This document shows, one piece after another, positions 36,109 to 48,200 of a stretch of 64,000 nucleotides of DNA. Position 1 is the stretch's first letter, and every line of letters begins with the position of its first letter. This DNA is from Brachypodium distachyon (taxonomy: Eukaryota > Streptophyta > Magnoliopsida > Poales > Poaceae). The notes under the pieces were generated by a model, which was given only the letters and a program-made list of their open reading frames with translations, did no database searches and had not been told where the DNA came from. The stretch spans positions 5,208,001 to 5,272,000 of the forward strand of contig NC_016133.3 in assembly GCF_000005505.3 (NCBI RefSeq), written 5' to 3'. Both the position numbers and the translations under genes were made by a program.

Positions 36109-37823
36109 TTTGAATGACTGTAAGCTGCAGACACAAAAGAAAAATCACTACACAGAGTAAGGAAGAATTATAATCTTCATAGAACAAGCGCCAAACCAAA
36201 TCAAGCCACGCAACCATCTAACAGGCATCAGGTAGTTAAACTTCCAGGCTAAAATTATACTACGGCTTGTATATTTCCATACTATAATCAACAATCGTTG
36301 CAGGGAGCTCACCGCTATGAAACGAGATCCTGATTTCCAGGAAGATGGACACAATCAATACCTCAAAAGCGACTTTTTCCTGACAAACTGCTAATAATCA
36401 GACGGACAAATTATTTTCATTTCGCCGACAGTTACACGAAGAACAGGGCACCGAATTCGAATCACAAAAACTGCGAATTTATGCCGAGGGATTGTAAATC
36501 GAACACACCACGCACCAAATCTGCCGCGTGATTCGACTAATCCCAACAACCACGACTCGACAAAACGCAAATCTAATCATTTCGCACAGACCGAAAGGAA
36601 AAAAACCGACGCCCAGAGATTTCTGCCGGAACCGGACCCAACCACCAAATCGAACCACGGAAACACGCCCCGCTGCGCACCGCCCTCCCGCCGATCCCTG
36701 CGCGGGGCGAAATAATCACCCAACAGGACCACCCAAAAGTCCCATCCCAGGAACAAAACCCAAACGGATCGACCGGGGACGCGGAATCAAAGCGCCTAAC
36801 CCAACAGATCAAACCAGGCAAGGAGAGAGAGGGAGGAAGGGAGAGAACCCTAACCCTGTGCGCGGCGGCGGCGGCGGCTGGGCACAAGGAGGCGGAGGAG
36901 GAGGCGTGCGGGGATTGGGAATCGCGAGGAGCTCGGCTCGATTGGGGGCGTCACCAGGGGCGAGGACCGGGAGGTGGGGGAGAGAGAGATAAAAGAGAGC
37001 GAGGCGCCGACGGGAAAGTACCATCCTGCCCCTCCTGGCTGCGGAGCATTTACGCGTAACGTGTCTGGCAGATCCTGGCTGCGTGTCGGTGCCTCAGCCG
37101 TCGGATCGCAGCGGGAGTAGACAGGTGGGCGGCTGGGATCGCGGTGGGTGCGGTTTTGCGTCCGGGTCCCCGGAAGATGGCCGGCTCGTAAAGGGAGGCT
37201 TTTCTTTCGTGTTCGGGAAGAAGAAGAAAGGATCGTGTCGCTTTCTCATCTTTATGGTGTGAATACTTGCTCTTGTTGATGGCGCTGCGTCGTTTGTTGC
37301 GTTTCCTCTTTTGAATCGTGGAGCGGATCTTGTGGTCGTACTAATGCTTTTCCTTGTGTGTGAGCACAAAAATCTGTTTTCAGTTTGATTTTGGTACCAA
37401 CTCTAACATCGTTCAAATTAGATCATCGAAGTATGAAATGGATGGGGATTGTGTTCAAATCCAACCGGCTCCGGTTTCGATCATCGACGGTTTTGACTTT
37501 GATCATGAATAAGTTGTCATCCCTCGACCATTTTGTGTGTGTAAAAAATATACTTGCCTTATTCTCCGGCCACTACTTTTCCTGAGTTCGTTCTTCCATT
37601 TATCATGTCTTTGAAATTGTTGTTGTTGACGTGAGAAAAGTACATCGTGTGCCTTTTTTCACAAGTCCATTGCATCGTCAAAAGTTACTTTTTGTGGATC
37701 TTGGTAATTTGCACCCTTGAATGAAAGAGAGGGGTCATATACCCACTTCTCCCATCGTGTAGACAGAATGACCCGGAGGCAAACGCATACATCTTGGTTA
37801 TAGGACGAGAGTTTCTGAGCATA

Positions 37824-37839
37824 CCCCCCCCCCCCCCCC
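37824..37839 (+). repeat. Poly-C homopolymer
   Basis: An uninterrupted run of about 16 C followed by GCCATGG. Long C runs are prone to slippage, so its length may differ between individuals or be a sequencing artefact. Confidence 0.9.
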
Positions 37840-39299
37840 GCCATGGCTGGTAAGTGCTAACGTCCAGTGCAAACATGCCATCATGATCATTCTCGACAAC
37901 GGAATTATGACCCGCATACCTATGCCTGATACACAACACAAATAGGCAATAGTGTGAGGATGGATGTTAACATGTGCAATATGTATAGTATGATGATGTG
38001 AGTTAACTTGTCATAGTGAGCTAATGTACTAATATGTAGGGTTGCACATTTAAATATGTCGTGCAACTTATACAGACAATTTAAGAGCTTGGGCCAATCT
38101 AAAACATTTAAATAAGTTTGTAACCCACTATACTCTGACTAAGGAAACAATTTGGCTCCATCTTTTACTATATAAATGTTTGGATTGGGGCCAGTAGATA
38201 TAAGTATTGTCCTGTGACGTGTCATATGTGTCTCGAGTATCATCACTCCATTGCTTGATGAACATCACGTCCCATTGGTGTGTGGCTACTCATCTTCCGA
38301 GGATCAATGGGATAGGCTTCTACAAGCTCTTTATGCAACGGCAAAACCAGACAGGGCTACTGAGGTCATTTTACTTGTCTACGTTACGACTCTTCACGAA
38401 CAACAAGACAAAGACGATATTAATGAGGTATTTATATATTCCAATGGGTTCATTCGAACCCAACCGTTGTATTCCAGTTTCGCTCGTGCATTTTCATGTC
38501 AATCATCATAAGTGCATCAACCGCTCCATACCGTAATGCACGGTATTAATGACTGGCACAAGTGTCCAATGTACAAGGAGAATTTTTAAATGTAATTTCC
38601 GAAAGGCGATGGATTTCTCCATCAATTTGCACCAACTATTTATTCAAGTCAACAAATGTGTTATATTTTTTTCCACAACCTATCCTACTTGTCATACTCA
38701 TATTTGTATGCGATTTGGTGCGATAGATTTTGGCTTATAATGACATATGTGCCGTATTCTATACCAATATATTAAACTCGAGTTGGTGGTGATGGTACGG
38801 TCGTCGCGGTACGTCAATTCATTAAAATTACGCTAAATATGCCACCGCACATCCTCGGTCCCGAAAAACATCCGTCTGACCCCCGAGCCCTAGCCGCTGC
38901 GAGCTTCCTCGAACTCTATCCCTCTCGCTCTCGTCCCCTCTTCTTGTCCTGCCCTTGTCTCGCCCGCACACTCCGTGTTGTGCCTCTCTCCTCCCGGTCG
39001 AGCCACCCCGTCGCTGGGCCAGCCGCGCCTGTGCGCTGCCGCCTGTCCCACGCCACCTTTGCCGCCGCCGCGCCCCGCTTCTGCCGCACGCTGGCGTCCT
39101 ACAGTTTCGGCCACCGTCGCTCCTGCTGGCCGCCGCATGGGGAAGAGGAGGTAGGGGGCAGCACTGCATGCATGGAAAGTGCCGAAGAGGAGGTAGGGAG
39201 CCGTCAGCGCACTGGCAAGATGAGGTCGGGGCGCTGTCGATGGAATATTTCGACCAAGGAAGGGCTGCCGCTGACGGGGGAGATGGAGAAGGGAAGGGG

Positions 39300-39450
39300 C
39301 CACTGCTGCTGCTCGTGCTGAGGAAGAAGAAGATGGGACGCTGCTGCTTCTTGTGCTGAGAAAAAAAAAGGGATTGGCGCGGCGTTGCTGCTGCTCGTGT
39401 TGAGGAAGGAGGGGATGGGTAGCTGCTGCTGCTCGTGCTGAGAGAGAGGA
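39300..39450 (+). repeat. Degenerate CTG-rich tandem repeat
   Basis: Four copies of a motif near GCTGCTGCTCGTGCTGAGGA lie at about 39305, 39341, 39389 and 39427, separated by purine-rich spacers. The spacing varies (36-48 bp). ORFs across this block are low-complexity and probably not genes. Confidence 0.65.
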
Positions 39451-40328
39451 GGATGGAGGGGAGGGGAAGGGATGCCGTATTTGGCCCTCGCCAGTAAGGA
39501 GCTGGAGCCTGAGAAGGGGAATTGATGTCGAAGTCGGAGCACGTCCGACATCGCTGCACGGGCACAACCACCGCGTGGCCTCAAGTCCATCTTCGATATG
39601 AATTCCTGGGCCTCCCCGGCCACGCTCAAGGACGTACAGTTTGAGCCCAAGGTAAGTATGCACTTTGTCGGATGCTGCTGCTTGATCTGGTTCGGGGTTA
39701 GTAGGTTACAGCCATGTTGCGGTGTTAGTTTACTCGGCCAAATGGCGAAGATAAATTTCTAGATCCTAATAATCAGTTTGGCATTTTCCTTCGTTGATGT
39801 ATACTTGCATTCAATTCAATGACCTTCAAGTTGCTACAAGCAGAACACTGCATTTGCAGCTCATTTTTTTTCTTCATATTTTTATACAGTTCTCTTTTCT
39901 TATTTATTGTACGACTCAAACAAATCGAAAAGATAATTTTGACCTTCGAGTGTACTTTTTTTTGTTGCTCCGTTGCAATGCACGGACACTTTCAGCTAGT
40001 AATCATAATATGGGTACTTTCAAAACATTTATACACGATCAAAACTATTTTTTCATAATTGGAATGCAATGCTTCTGCCTGTACGTTGAAATGTTTCGCA
40101 ATCTCTCCGCAAAAAGAAAGAAACGAAAAAGTCCTTTAATCCACACCAACACAGTTCTCTCAACGAACAAAAACAGCATATCCGACGTGGCAGATTTCAT
40201 CTCTGCTCAGCCCCGGCAGGGCAGCAGCACAACATTCTGATCGCTGCCACCACGCCACGCGACGGGAGTTCGCCAATTTCCGGCGCGCGGGAAAACTTCC
40301 CGCTCTCGCGGCTCGGCTCGCCGGCCTC

Positions 40329-40333
40329 TATAA
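40329..40333 (+). promoter_or_regulatory. TATA box of the DnaJ gene
   Basis: CTCTATAAGG lies in a GC-rich promoter 66 bases before the DnaJ start codon, leaving a short leader of roughly 35-40 bases if transcription starts at the usual distance. Confidence 0.6.
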
Positions 40334-40398
40334 GGTACCCATCACCACGGGCCTCCGCTTGTTCCACTTCGCATTTTCCCCAATTCGCCTCACACCAA

Positions 40399-43237
40399 AT
40401 GGGCCGCAAGAGAAAGGCTAGGGTTTCCGACGACTGCGACGGCGCCGACATGAACGGGGAAGAGGCGGCCGCCGGCCCCGCTGACGCGCAGAGCAAGAGC
40501 CTCTACGAGGTAAAGACCGCTCAAACCCTAGTTTAGTTTGACCCACGGCGTCCGGTTCTAGTGTTCGGTCGAATCCTGTATGGGAGGAGGGCATGGGATT
40601 CCTCCATGAGCCGCAAGGGCGTGTTGGATAGTGCGCTGGTTCGATGCCGCGGTTTTGTGTTTAGTTCATCCGCGGTTTTGTCAGCTGGTTTCCGATAGTG
40701 ATTTCTCTGGATCTCCACTGCGAATCACTCGGGAGTTTAATCGATCTGGTTACTTGCTTGATGAGACGGAGCTGACTACGAGTCATTGGGTTCACCAATT
40801 GCAAATTATTTGATAAGCTAGTGATGATTACTATTCCTCAATGAATATGTCACCAGTCCAATAGAGGTAAATCCAGGGCATATTTCGGCTGCTGCCATGT
40901 TGTGTGTAATCTGCACATGCATCTGCCGCATTTTCGTCCCTTTTCAACATGGAAAACAGTAGAATTGTAAGGTTATACAGCTAGCAAACCCAAATTACTC
41001 GTGTATCTGGGATGTGAGGTATGCAATTGCAGGGAAAGGATTAAAGGGTCACCTTTTTGCATGTGAAGATGACAGCGCCAGATGAATACACTGTAGCGAG
41101 GGTGCTTAATGACTTAATTGTCTTCTGCATCTGCCCTCTACCCACCTTGGCAGCATCCTTGGCTTGAAGCAGTCCTGTCTTAGGGGATTCTTCTTAGTTC
41201 TCGCTCTATTTCAGCTGAGCTACCAGTGGAAGCTATGAAGGCCCATTCAACGGTTAACTTTTATTCTGGAAGCTACAAATACCCATTTGATGGTTAAATT
41301 TTATCCTTGCCCTGTTTTTGGAGTTAAACAATTGTGTGGCTGGATGTGAAATGGTAGATGGTTGCTTGGGAGTTAGGATTTGCTAGGCTGATCTATGTAT
41401 GTTGATTCAGTAACATATGATCTGAGTTTAAGGTGGTTCTTCTCATGTAAATCATATGCTATCACATAGGACAAGGTCTGTCCAGTCGATAGATCAGACA
41501 TCACCTGAGTAGCGTGTTTAGGAGGCACAATGAGTTCGTGGTTGATGGTTCATGCCTAGTTTTTTCAGTACAACAAAAGCTGTAGTGCTGAACCTTATTT
41601 GCACCCACATTTTTTTTACTATTTCTTCACAGTTCTTAAAAGGTCTATGCTAGTTTTTTTTTACTTAGCGTAGTAGAAAGCCTAAGCTCAAATAATGTGC
41701 TGAAGAGCTGAAATGGTACATGCGGTCCATGGCATCAACTCAAATGGGACCAAGTCTGATTTTTTAAAGAGCAGAACTAACTTGACTTTCCTGGTCCCTC
41801 TTCCATAGAACAGATAACTAATTGGATATGAATTTTTTTCCTTCATTCTCAGATCTTAGGGGTTGAGAGGACAGCTTCACAACAGGAGATAAAAAAGGCA
41901 TATCACAAGTTGGCCTTGCGCCTTCACCCAGATAAGAATCCTGGAGATGAGGTAGGATCTCAACTACAAACCTTTGTTTTGGAGCAAGTAAGTGCAGGTA
42001 TCTCAATTGGAAAATGATGTGATTTCAGGAAGCCAACGAAAAATTTCAGCAGCTGCAGAAGGTGATATCTATTCTTGGAGACGAGGAGAAAAGGGCATTG
42101 TATGATGAGACTGGCATCACTGATGATGATGTGAGCACCTAGTCCTAGTAGTTTGGTTTTGACCTTCAAGTTTCTGTTATTCTAAAATCTAATGTTTCCT
42201 CTCAGGCACTGGTTGGAGAAGCTGCAGACAATCTTCAAGAGTTCTTCAGAACACTGTATAAAAAAGTATGTGTTTTCTTTATCAATGGGAAGCTTGTTGT
42301 CCTTTCTCATGTTCAATATGTGATGATAGCTTTACTCTGTAAATAATTCCCAGTTTACTGAGGCTGACATTGAAGATTTTGAAGCTAAGTACAGAGGGTC
42401 AGATTCTGAGAAAAAGGATTTGAAGGACCTCTATACAAAATTTAAGGGCAAGATGAACAGGTGAGTGTTGCAAATTTGTTGTGCTTTTAGACTCGATAAA
42501 ATTTTGTTTCCAAAAGCTTGTAAACTGCCAGCGGATATTTCATATGTACTTTTAACTCACTGTCATGTTGGGCAGGCTTTTCTGTTCAATGATTTGCTCA
42601 GATGCCAAGCTTGATTCCCACCGCTTTAAGGACATAATTGATCAGGCAATTGCTGGAGGTAGTAATAATATGCTGTTGTCATATATTCTAACTGATTGCT
42701 TGTTCCATTTCATTCCTGATGAATTGCTGGCAGAGTTCTTAGCTAATGCATGTTTCACTAAACCTGCTCCTTGAACTTCTGTATGGGCAACAAATCTTAC
42801 CATTTGCTTCCTTTCGCAGGTGAGCTGAAGTCCACCAAATCATATGAGAAATGGGCTAAAAAGATATCTGAGATAGAGCCACCCACAAATCCACTAAAAC
42901 GGAGAGTGAAGTAAGTTCTCACCATTACCCCTGTTCGACACTTATCCCCAGTTTGACCCTTTCAAGATGGGAGTATTACTTGCCATCACCTGCTTACTAG
43001 TTATAATTGCTTCTTTTTTGCCTAAACTGTAACAGGAAAAAGAAAAGCGAGGAGAGCGATCTCATACTGGCGATCTCACAGCGCAGGGCGGAAAGGAAGG
43101 ATCGGTTCGACTCTGTTCTCTCATCCATAATGTCCAAATGCGACTCCAAGGCGAGCAGCAGCTCAGAGCCCACTGAGGAAGAGTTTGAGCGTGCGCGGCA
43201 GAGGCTGGAGAAGAAGCGTGCCAAAGGGCGCAAATGA
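40399..43237 (+). CDS. J-domain co-chaperone, DNAJC9 / plant DnaJ6 type
   Basis: Hsp70 co-chaperone of the type III DNAJC9 family. The animal orthologue is a nuclear histone co-chaperone; the plant role is less clear. Exons: 40399-40509, 41853-41951, 42029-42130, 42206-42265, 42354-42460, 42576-42658, 42820-42910, 43036-43237; all GT-AG, 284 aa. The N-terminus starts [12 protein letters not shown], a probable nuclear signal. The J domain is about residues 33-105, with the essential H-P-D in [14 protein letters not shown]. The conserved DNAJC9 middle segment [20 protein letters not shown] follows. The C-terminus is Lys/Arg-rich with a final [11 protein letters not shown], again nuclear-like. 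Intron 1 (40510-41852) is the long one. Length and motifs are complete, so the gene appears intact. Confidence 0.94.
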
Positions 43238-43299
43238 TGCAGATGTGCCGAAGGTTATGGTTGGGCTGATGACCCTGTTTTGAGGAAAACAAGCAGTGG

Positions 43300-44220
43300 A
43301 GTGGAGCGAGGCGCAGTACTACAAACTCGTACTAGCAAGTAGATGTTCTCTGAATCTCTGATGTGATCCCCATGAATGGAATCCTCGTCATACCGGTAGG
43401 ATGGTATGGCTTGATACTTGCTTTGTGATTCATGTCGTAATGGAAGATGATGATGGGTCGGTCTATTGAGACGCGTCTCTTTTCTTTACGAATCTACTCT
43501 TGGTACCTGCTGTCGTAACAAATGGCAAATACAAGCTACATTTCTTTTGTGGCAAAGACAGTTCGATTTGCCATGATGCCATATGTTTCAAACAGAAGAA
43601 ATGAAGCTAACGGCCGCTTGTTTTTTTCCCTTGGCAAGAACACAATTTTAAATTCATTTTTATGTGCAATGCGGAAGGACAACCGTTGGATAACTCAAAT
43701 CGTCAGGCTTTAATCTGATTCATCACCAAATCCGCGCTCGATCACAAGCTTCTCATTTTCTTTAATCGTCCCACAGGCCACAAGACAAGGTTCCAATCAT
43801 CACCGGCCATTGGTGCCAGATTTCCAGCGAAGGCCTAATCATCAACCCCGCCGCGCGCTAATGGCGGCCAGGCCAACCGGAGCCAGCCAGCGACTGTCCA
43901 CCCTAATTTCGGCAAAGCGCCCCAACCGACGGCCACCCGAGCTCCTCTCCCCGCCGCTCCCCCGCCCTACAAATCGCCGCCCCGCGCCTCGCCACCCTCT
44001 ACCAGGCCCCGCATAAGCGATCGAGAGATCATCCCCCACCCCACCTTCCCCCGCTCCGATCCGCCAGAATAAACCACGCCATCCTCGCCGCCGGCCCCCT
44101 CCGATCGACTCTGACCTCCTCCTCGAGCGGTGAGTAGTATTTTTCTCGCGCAGGCTCGTCGCAAGGAGTCGACCAACGGTATCCGAGGAGAGAGAGCCGG
44201 AGAGCCAGGGGGGCGTAGAA
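43300..44220. other. DnaJ 3' region and arabinogalactan-peptide promoter
   Basis: About 900 bases. The first part should hold the DnaJ 3' UTR. From about 43800 the sequence is GC-rich and leads into the next gene. GTGAGTAG at 44130 and a CGCGCAG at about 44147-44153 look like splice sites, but the gap of about 24 bases is too short for an intron. Confidence 0.5.
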
Positions 44221-44223
44221 GAG

Positions 44224-44409
44224 ATGGAGATGGAGATGAAGAAGATCGCCTGCGCCGCGCTCGTCGCCGTGGCGGCCTCCGCGTCCGCGGTCGCGGCGTC
44301 CGAGGGCCCCGCCGGCGCGCCGGGGCCGTCCACTAGCGGCGCCGCGTTCGGGGCCGCGCCCGCCGCCGCCGCGCTCCTCCTCTCCCTCCTCGCATACTAC
44401 CTCCACTGA
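44224..44409 (+). CDS. Arabinogalactan peptide (AG-peptide)
   Basis: A 61-residue precursor with the three parts of an AG-peptide. Residues 1-25 are a signal peptide (KKIACAALVAVAASASAVAA). The short mature core EGPAGAPGPSTSG has the Ala-Pro/Gly-Pro context in which Pro is hydroxylated and arabinogalactan-modified. A hydrophobic tail AAPAAAALLLSLLAYYLH looks like a GPI-anchor addition signal. After processing only about 10-15 residues would remain on the outer plasma membrane. The coding region has no intron. ATGs at 44224, 44230 and 44236 are all in frame; I keep the first, but the third gives an equally good signal peptide. The reading frame is GC-rich as in grass AGPs. The 3' UTR has ATTA and CTT microsatellites. 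Confidence 0.85.
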   Translation: MEMEMKKIACAALVAVAASASAVAASEGPAGAPGPSTSGAAFGAAPAAAALLLSLLAYYLH

Positions 44410-44469
44410 GACGGGAGACGGAACACAGAGAGGCCGCCGGCTTCCTTCAACCGAGGGCGCGACGTAATG

Positions 44470-44557
44470 CGTTGGTTAATTAATCTATTAATTAATTAAT
44501 TATTACGATTAATTATGAATTTTATGCGTATGTAATTTTTTCTTCTTCTTCTTCTTC
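44470..44557 (+). repeat. Microsatellites in the AG-peptide 3' UTR
   Basis: Repeated TTAATTAA-type units at about 44474-44502, and (CTT)n at about 44539-44557. Simple sequence only. Confidence 0.7.
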
Positions 44558-45290
44558 TTTTTGATTGATTCGTTTGGTACGTCCAATGATCCAATTCACA
44601 TTTTGTAACCGTACGTGTCCGATGGCGCAGTCTTATTATTTGACTTGAATTGGTATCTGCTGCAACTCGTTCAGTTCGTTCTGGTTTCTCTGTGAAAATT
44701 GTTTGTGCTGGTTCGTTTGGCTAATTATCTTCCTAGTGCTCTAATGGATAATTCGTCAGGCTGCTTCCAACTCGTCGTCACTCTGACTTGTATATATACT
44801 CTAAATGTATACGTTTACGAGTTCTTTCGGTTTGCAGGCTGGACCATAAATTGGTACAAATGACCTATCGCTTTATTTAATTTTTTTGCTGTTTCAAATT
44901 TTATACACCATGAAAATTATATACAAATTCCGTTCAGAATAAAAAATGGATGCGATGATTGTGCGTTGAGCATCATGATTCATGCCGCTCGGATCAGTGG
45001 AATCCACGGCAAGACCAGCGCCTGCTGCCGTGATCAGAGAAAAAAATGGGAAGTGTGGTTTCACCACTAATTGCCTTGCTTATTAAATATCTCCAAAATT
45101 TGTGACTGGATAAACATACCACAAGACCAAATTTGCCATCGGCGAAAAGAAGAGAAGGAAAGTCAAGCCAAGACAAATCCGCCTTGTTTTGATTTGTTTC
45201 AACCGCTCCTCGTGATAACTCCCCCCATTCCTCTTCCCCTCCCGGCTCCCACCTCGCTCCCCAAACCCTAGCGGGAGCACTGAGCCGCGG
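44558..45290. other. Intergenic region, AG-peptide to ZIP transporter
   Basis: About 700 bases of AT-rich spacer, with the GC-rich ZIP leader starting near 45200. No repeat or additional gene recognised. Confidence 0.5.
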
Positions 45291-45294
45291 CGGA

Positions 45295-48200
45295 ATGGAG
45301 TCGCACGTGTGGGTGGCGCTCGCCCTCTCCTTCGTCGGCGGCCTGAGCACCTCCCTTGGTAAGCGCCTCCCGCCATAGATTCCTCACTCCCCCCCAACTC
45401 GGTTGCTCGCTGGCTTCTTCCTGCCTGCCTGCCTGCCGCCAGCATCCGGTGTCCAGGGGATTCGTCGGTCGCTCTGCTGCTTGCACTCTCACTCCTTGGC
45501 TTGCCCAACTTGATTGGTTCTTAGTGTTTCTGTAGCTTGTTTTCATTGAAATGGACGAAAAAGAATCCAGCGCCTTGCACTCTTGCTATTTGTTTGGTGA
45601 TGGAATTCCTTGCCATTTAAGCTAAGGTTGCCATGAGCCGAATGCTACGTAGTATCGTTTTTTCAGCAGCATTGCCGGATACTGGAATTCAGCAGCATTG
45701 CCGGATACTGGAATCATATCGTAGGATCATGGTAACGCTTTTTTTTAATTTTAAGAATATAATTAATTTATGTATTACTCCAAATACCTCAAATGGACTT
45801 AGTAACACAATTTTGTCGGAAACCATAGCATATGTTTGTACTTAGATCAAAATAATAATTAACTGCCTGCAAAATAAAAGGATAATAATTAATTCAAAGT
45901 GAATGCATAAGTTCTAGACAAATGAAAGACATAGCGCACTGCTCACCTTGCAGCCATTCAAAAATGCCATGGGCTTTTTCTTGTTAGCTGATAAGAAAAA
46001 GATTCGGCCCAATGCCGCATAAATGAAACCGAAACAATGGATCAAGGGTTTAGTACCAAATCGTCCAATAACATACGCATTGCCTGCCTTATAAGCTTCC
46101 GTGTGACCATGCCTCCAGGAAGTTGTAATAATCGACCTGAATGGAGTAGGTTGTGGCTCTTTATTTTTTCTGGTATCTCCTAAAAAAATTGTATCAAAAT
46201 CCACATGATTTTACCTATAGGATCGCTGTCTGATAAAGATACCACCAAACTGCAATCCAAGATGTGATACTTGTTGTTTGATTCTAGTAGGGTTGTCGAA
46301 TTGTACGGTGAGTAGTGCTATACGTACGGAATTTTTAGTACGATTTTCATACGATGGCAGTCTTTTGCACCTGCCTGAGCAGCAGCTTCTATCAGGTGGC
46401 AGGTGCAACCAACAGATCGTAAGAAAATCGAAACTCTAATATCGTACGTGAAGCACTTTCATTGTACGATACTACAATCTGTATCGTGACACTAACAATT
46501 GCCTGCACCTGGCGTTCATCAGAATGTGTAGCACAAGCAACTCTAGTGACCTATCAGGCAAATATTCAAGGTTGACCTGAGTCTCAAAGTTAGTTCCACA
46601 GTTTTAGGGACTACTGGACTAGGGATGTGGTTTCCTCTTGTTTTTAGGGACGAGGGATGCGGTTTACATAATACATTTAGGTTATTCGCTTCCACATCGT
46701 ACTAGTTCAGTTTTAGTTAACAAATCGCAATTCACACCTGTGAAACAATTCAAGATGTTGCATAAATTGTTTTTCAAGTTGGTTCCTAAAGGTTCTGATG
46801 CTTCTACTAGATATACTGCAAGGCTTCTTTGCAAACGTGTGACCGCTTCAGCTAAGCTCAGATTTTGTATTTTCAGGCGCGCTGCTTGTGATCTTGAATC
46901 CTACTCCTGACCTTAAGAGGCTCGGGCTCCTCCAGGTTAACAACTTATTCTTTTCTGAGTTATTGAGTAACTTTACTGTCATCTATGCAAGTAATTATCT
47001 AATTACTCATGCTCTGTATATTGCCCATACTGCTTACAGGGTTTTGCTGCCGGACTTATGTTGAGCATTTCGTTTCTAGACTTGGCACACAATGCACTCA
47101 ATTCTATTGGCTTCTTGAAGGCCAACCTTTGGGTGAGTCAGATTTTGTTGTAACTCTAGAATCCATGCCATGCAATGTTGTTCTACCTCAGATAACAAAT
47201 TACGAACTTCTGCAGTTTTTTGCAGGAGTTCTTTTCTTTGGTTTCATTGTCAAGTTTATTCCAGAGCCAACCTTTGTGCCAACAGACGATGTGATTAGGA
47301 AAAAGGTTGGAATGAACAACCCTTCCCTTGGGGATGTTTACAGCATCATACCAATCTGTTTTCTTACTAAATCCGGAGGGCTGAATATAATTTAGTTCAT
47401 TTTTGAGAAAAGCAGACTGACGATGATGGCTCGGGTAAAGATATGATGAAAAAGCATCGTCGGCAAGTCTTGTTCAGTGGTATCATCACTGCTGTTGGTA
47501 AGAAACTAAGAATGCTTCTAAATAATTAAGCTCCTTTGTTTTATCGGGCCTGCACTCTATATAACTTGCTTTCAGGAGACATGGTTATTTGAACTGAGGT
47601 TCCTTGAGAAATCTTGTGAAGATTTGATTACTTGAAGCTACAACCATTTGACTTCATACTTATTCTGAACTGCAGGAATTAGCTTGCACAATTTTCCTGA
47701 GGGAATAGCTGTATTTCTTGGATCCGTGAAGGTAATGCCTTTGTGATTCATGTCATTATAGTGGCATCATGATCTGCTAAAGAGGGGTTGGCTCTGCACC
47801 TTGCATTTTGTTCTAATAGAGAAGTTACTGAGGTTTAGCTTGGTCATTTGGTTTGCCAAGTGTCCATTTACCATGTATGGCCATTTAGCTTGCACTGATT
47901 GTATTTGGTTATAATGAAACAAAAAATGCAGGGTCTTCGCGTGGGAATTAACTTGGCTATTGCTATTGCTTTACACAACATACCCGAGGTACAGAAATCA
48001 ACTTATCAGCTGTTCTTTCTGTTTAAGTAACCTCAGAGTTCTTATCTGCAGTTGCATTCTTCCACTTAGGATAGCCCTTCCACGCTCTTTGCAATAAGAT
48101 TCAACTGTCAGCAAAAATTTGCATTGTTTATAAGGCCAGGGAGTCCATATATGAGTAATATGAAAGCCCAGTTCATGGCAAACTAATTTACTAATTCATG

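Larger units (their letters stand above)
37020..40320. other. Intergenic region, SAP to DnaJ gene
   Basis: About 3.3 kb. It contains a C homopolymer (about 37824-37839), a weak ORF at 38251-38511 with no recognised family, a GC-rich block at 38830-39660 with a CTGCTG-type degenerate repeat (39300-39450), and a short exon-like stretch ending in a consensus donor at about 39652. The rest is AT-rich with nothing recognisable. Confidence 0.45.

Noticed and set aside
38251..38511. 86-codon ORF as a possible gene
   Set aside because: No recognised family, no promoter or splice context, in AT-rich spacer.
38828..39663. ORFs of up to 257 codons on the minus strand
   Set aside because: Ser/Ala/Pro low-complexity frames created by the CTG-type repeat and GC-rich DNA; several frames are open at once.
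44130..44153. Apparent 5' UTR intron before the AG-peptide
   Set aside because: The GT to AG distance is about 24 bases, too short to splice in plants.
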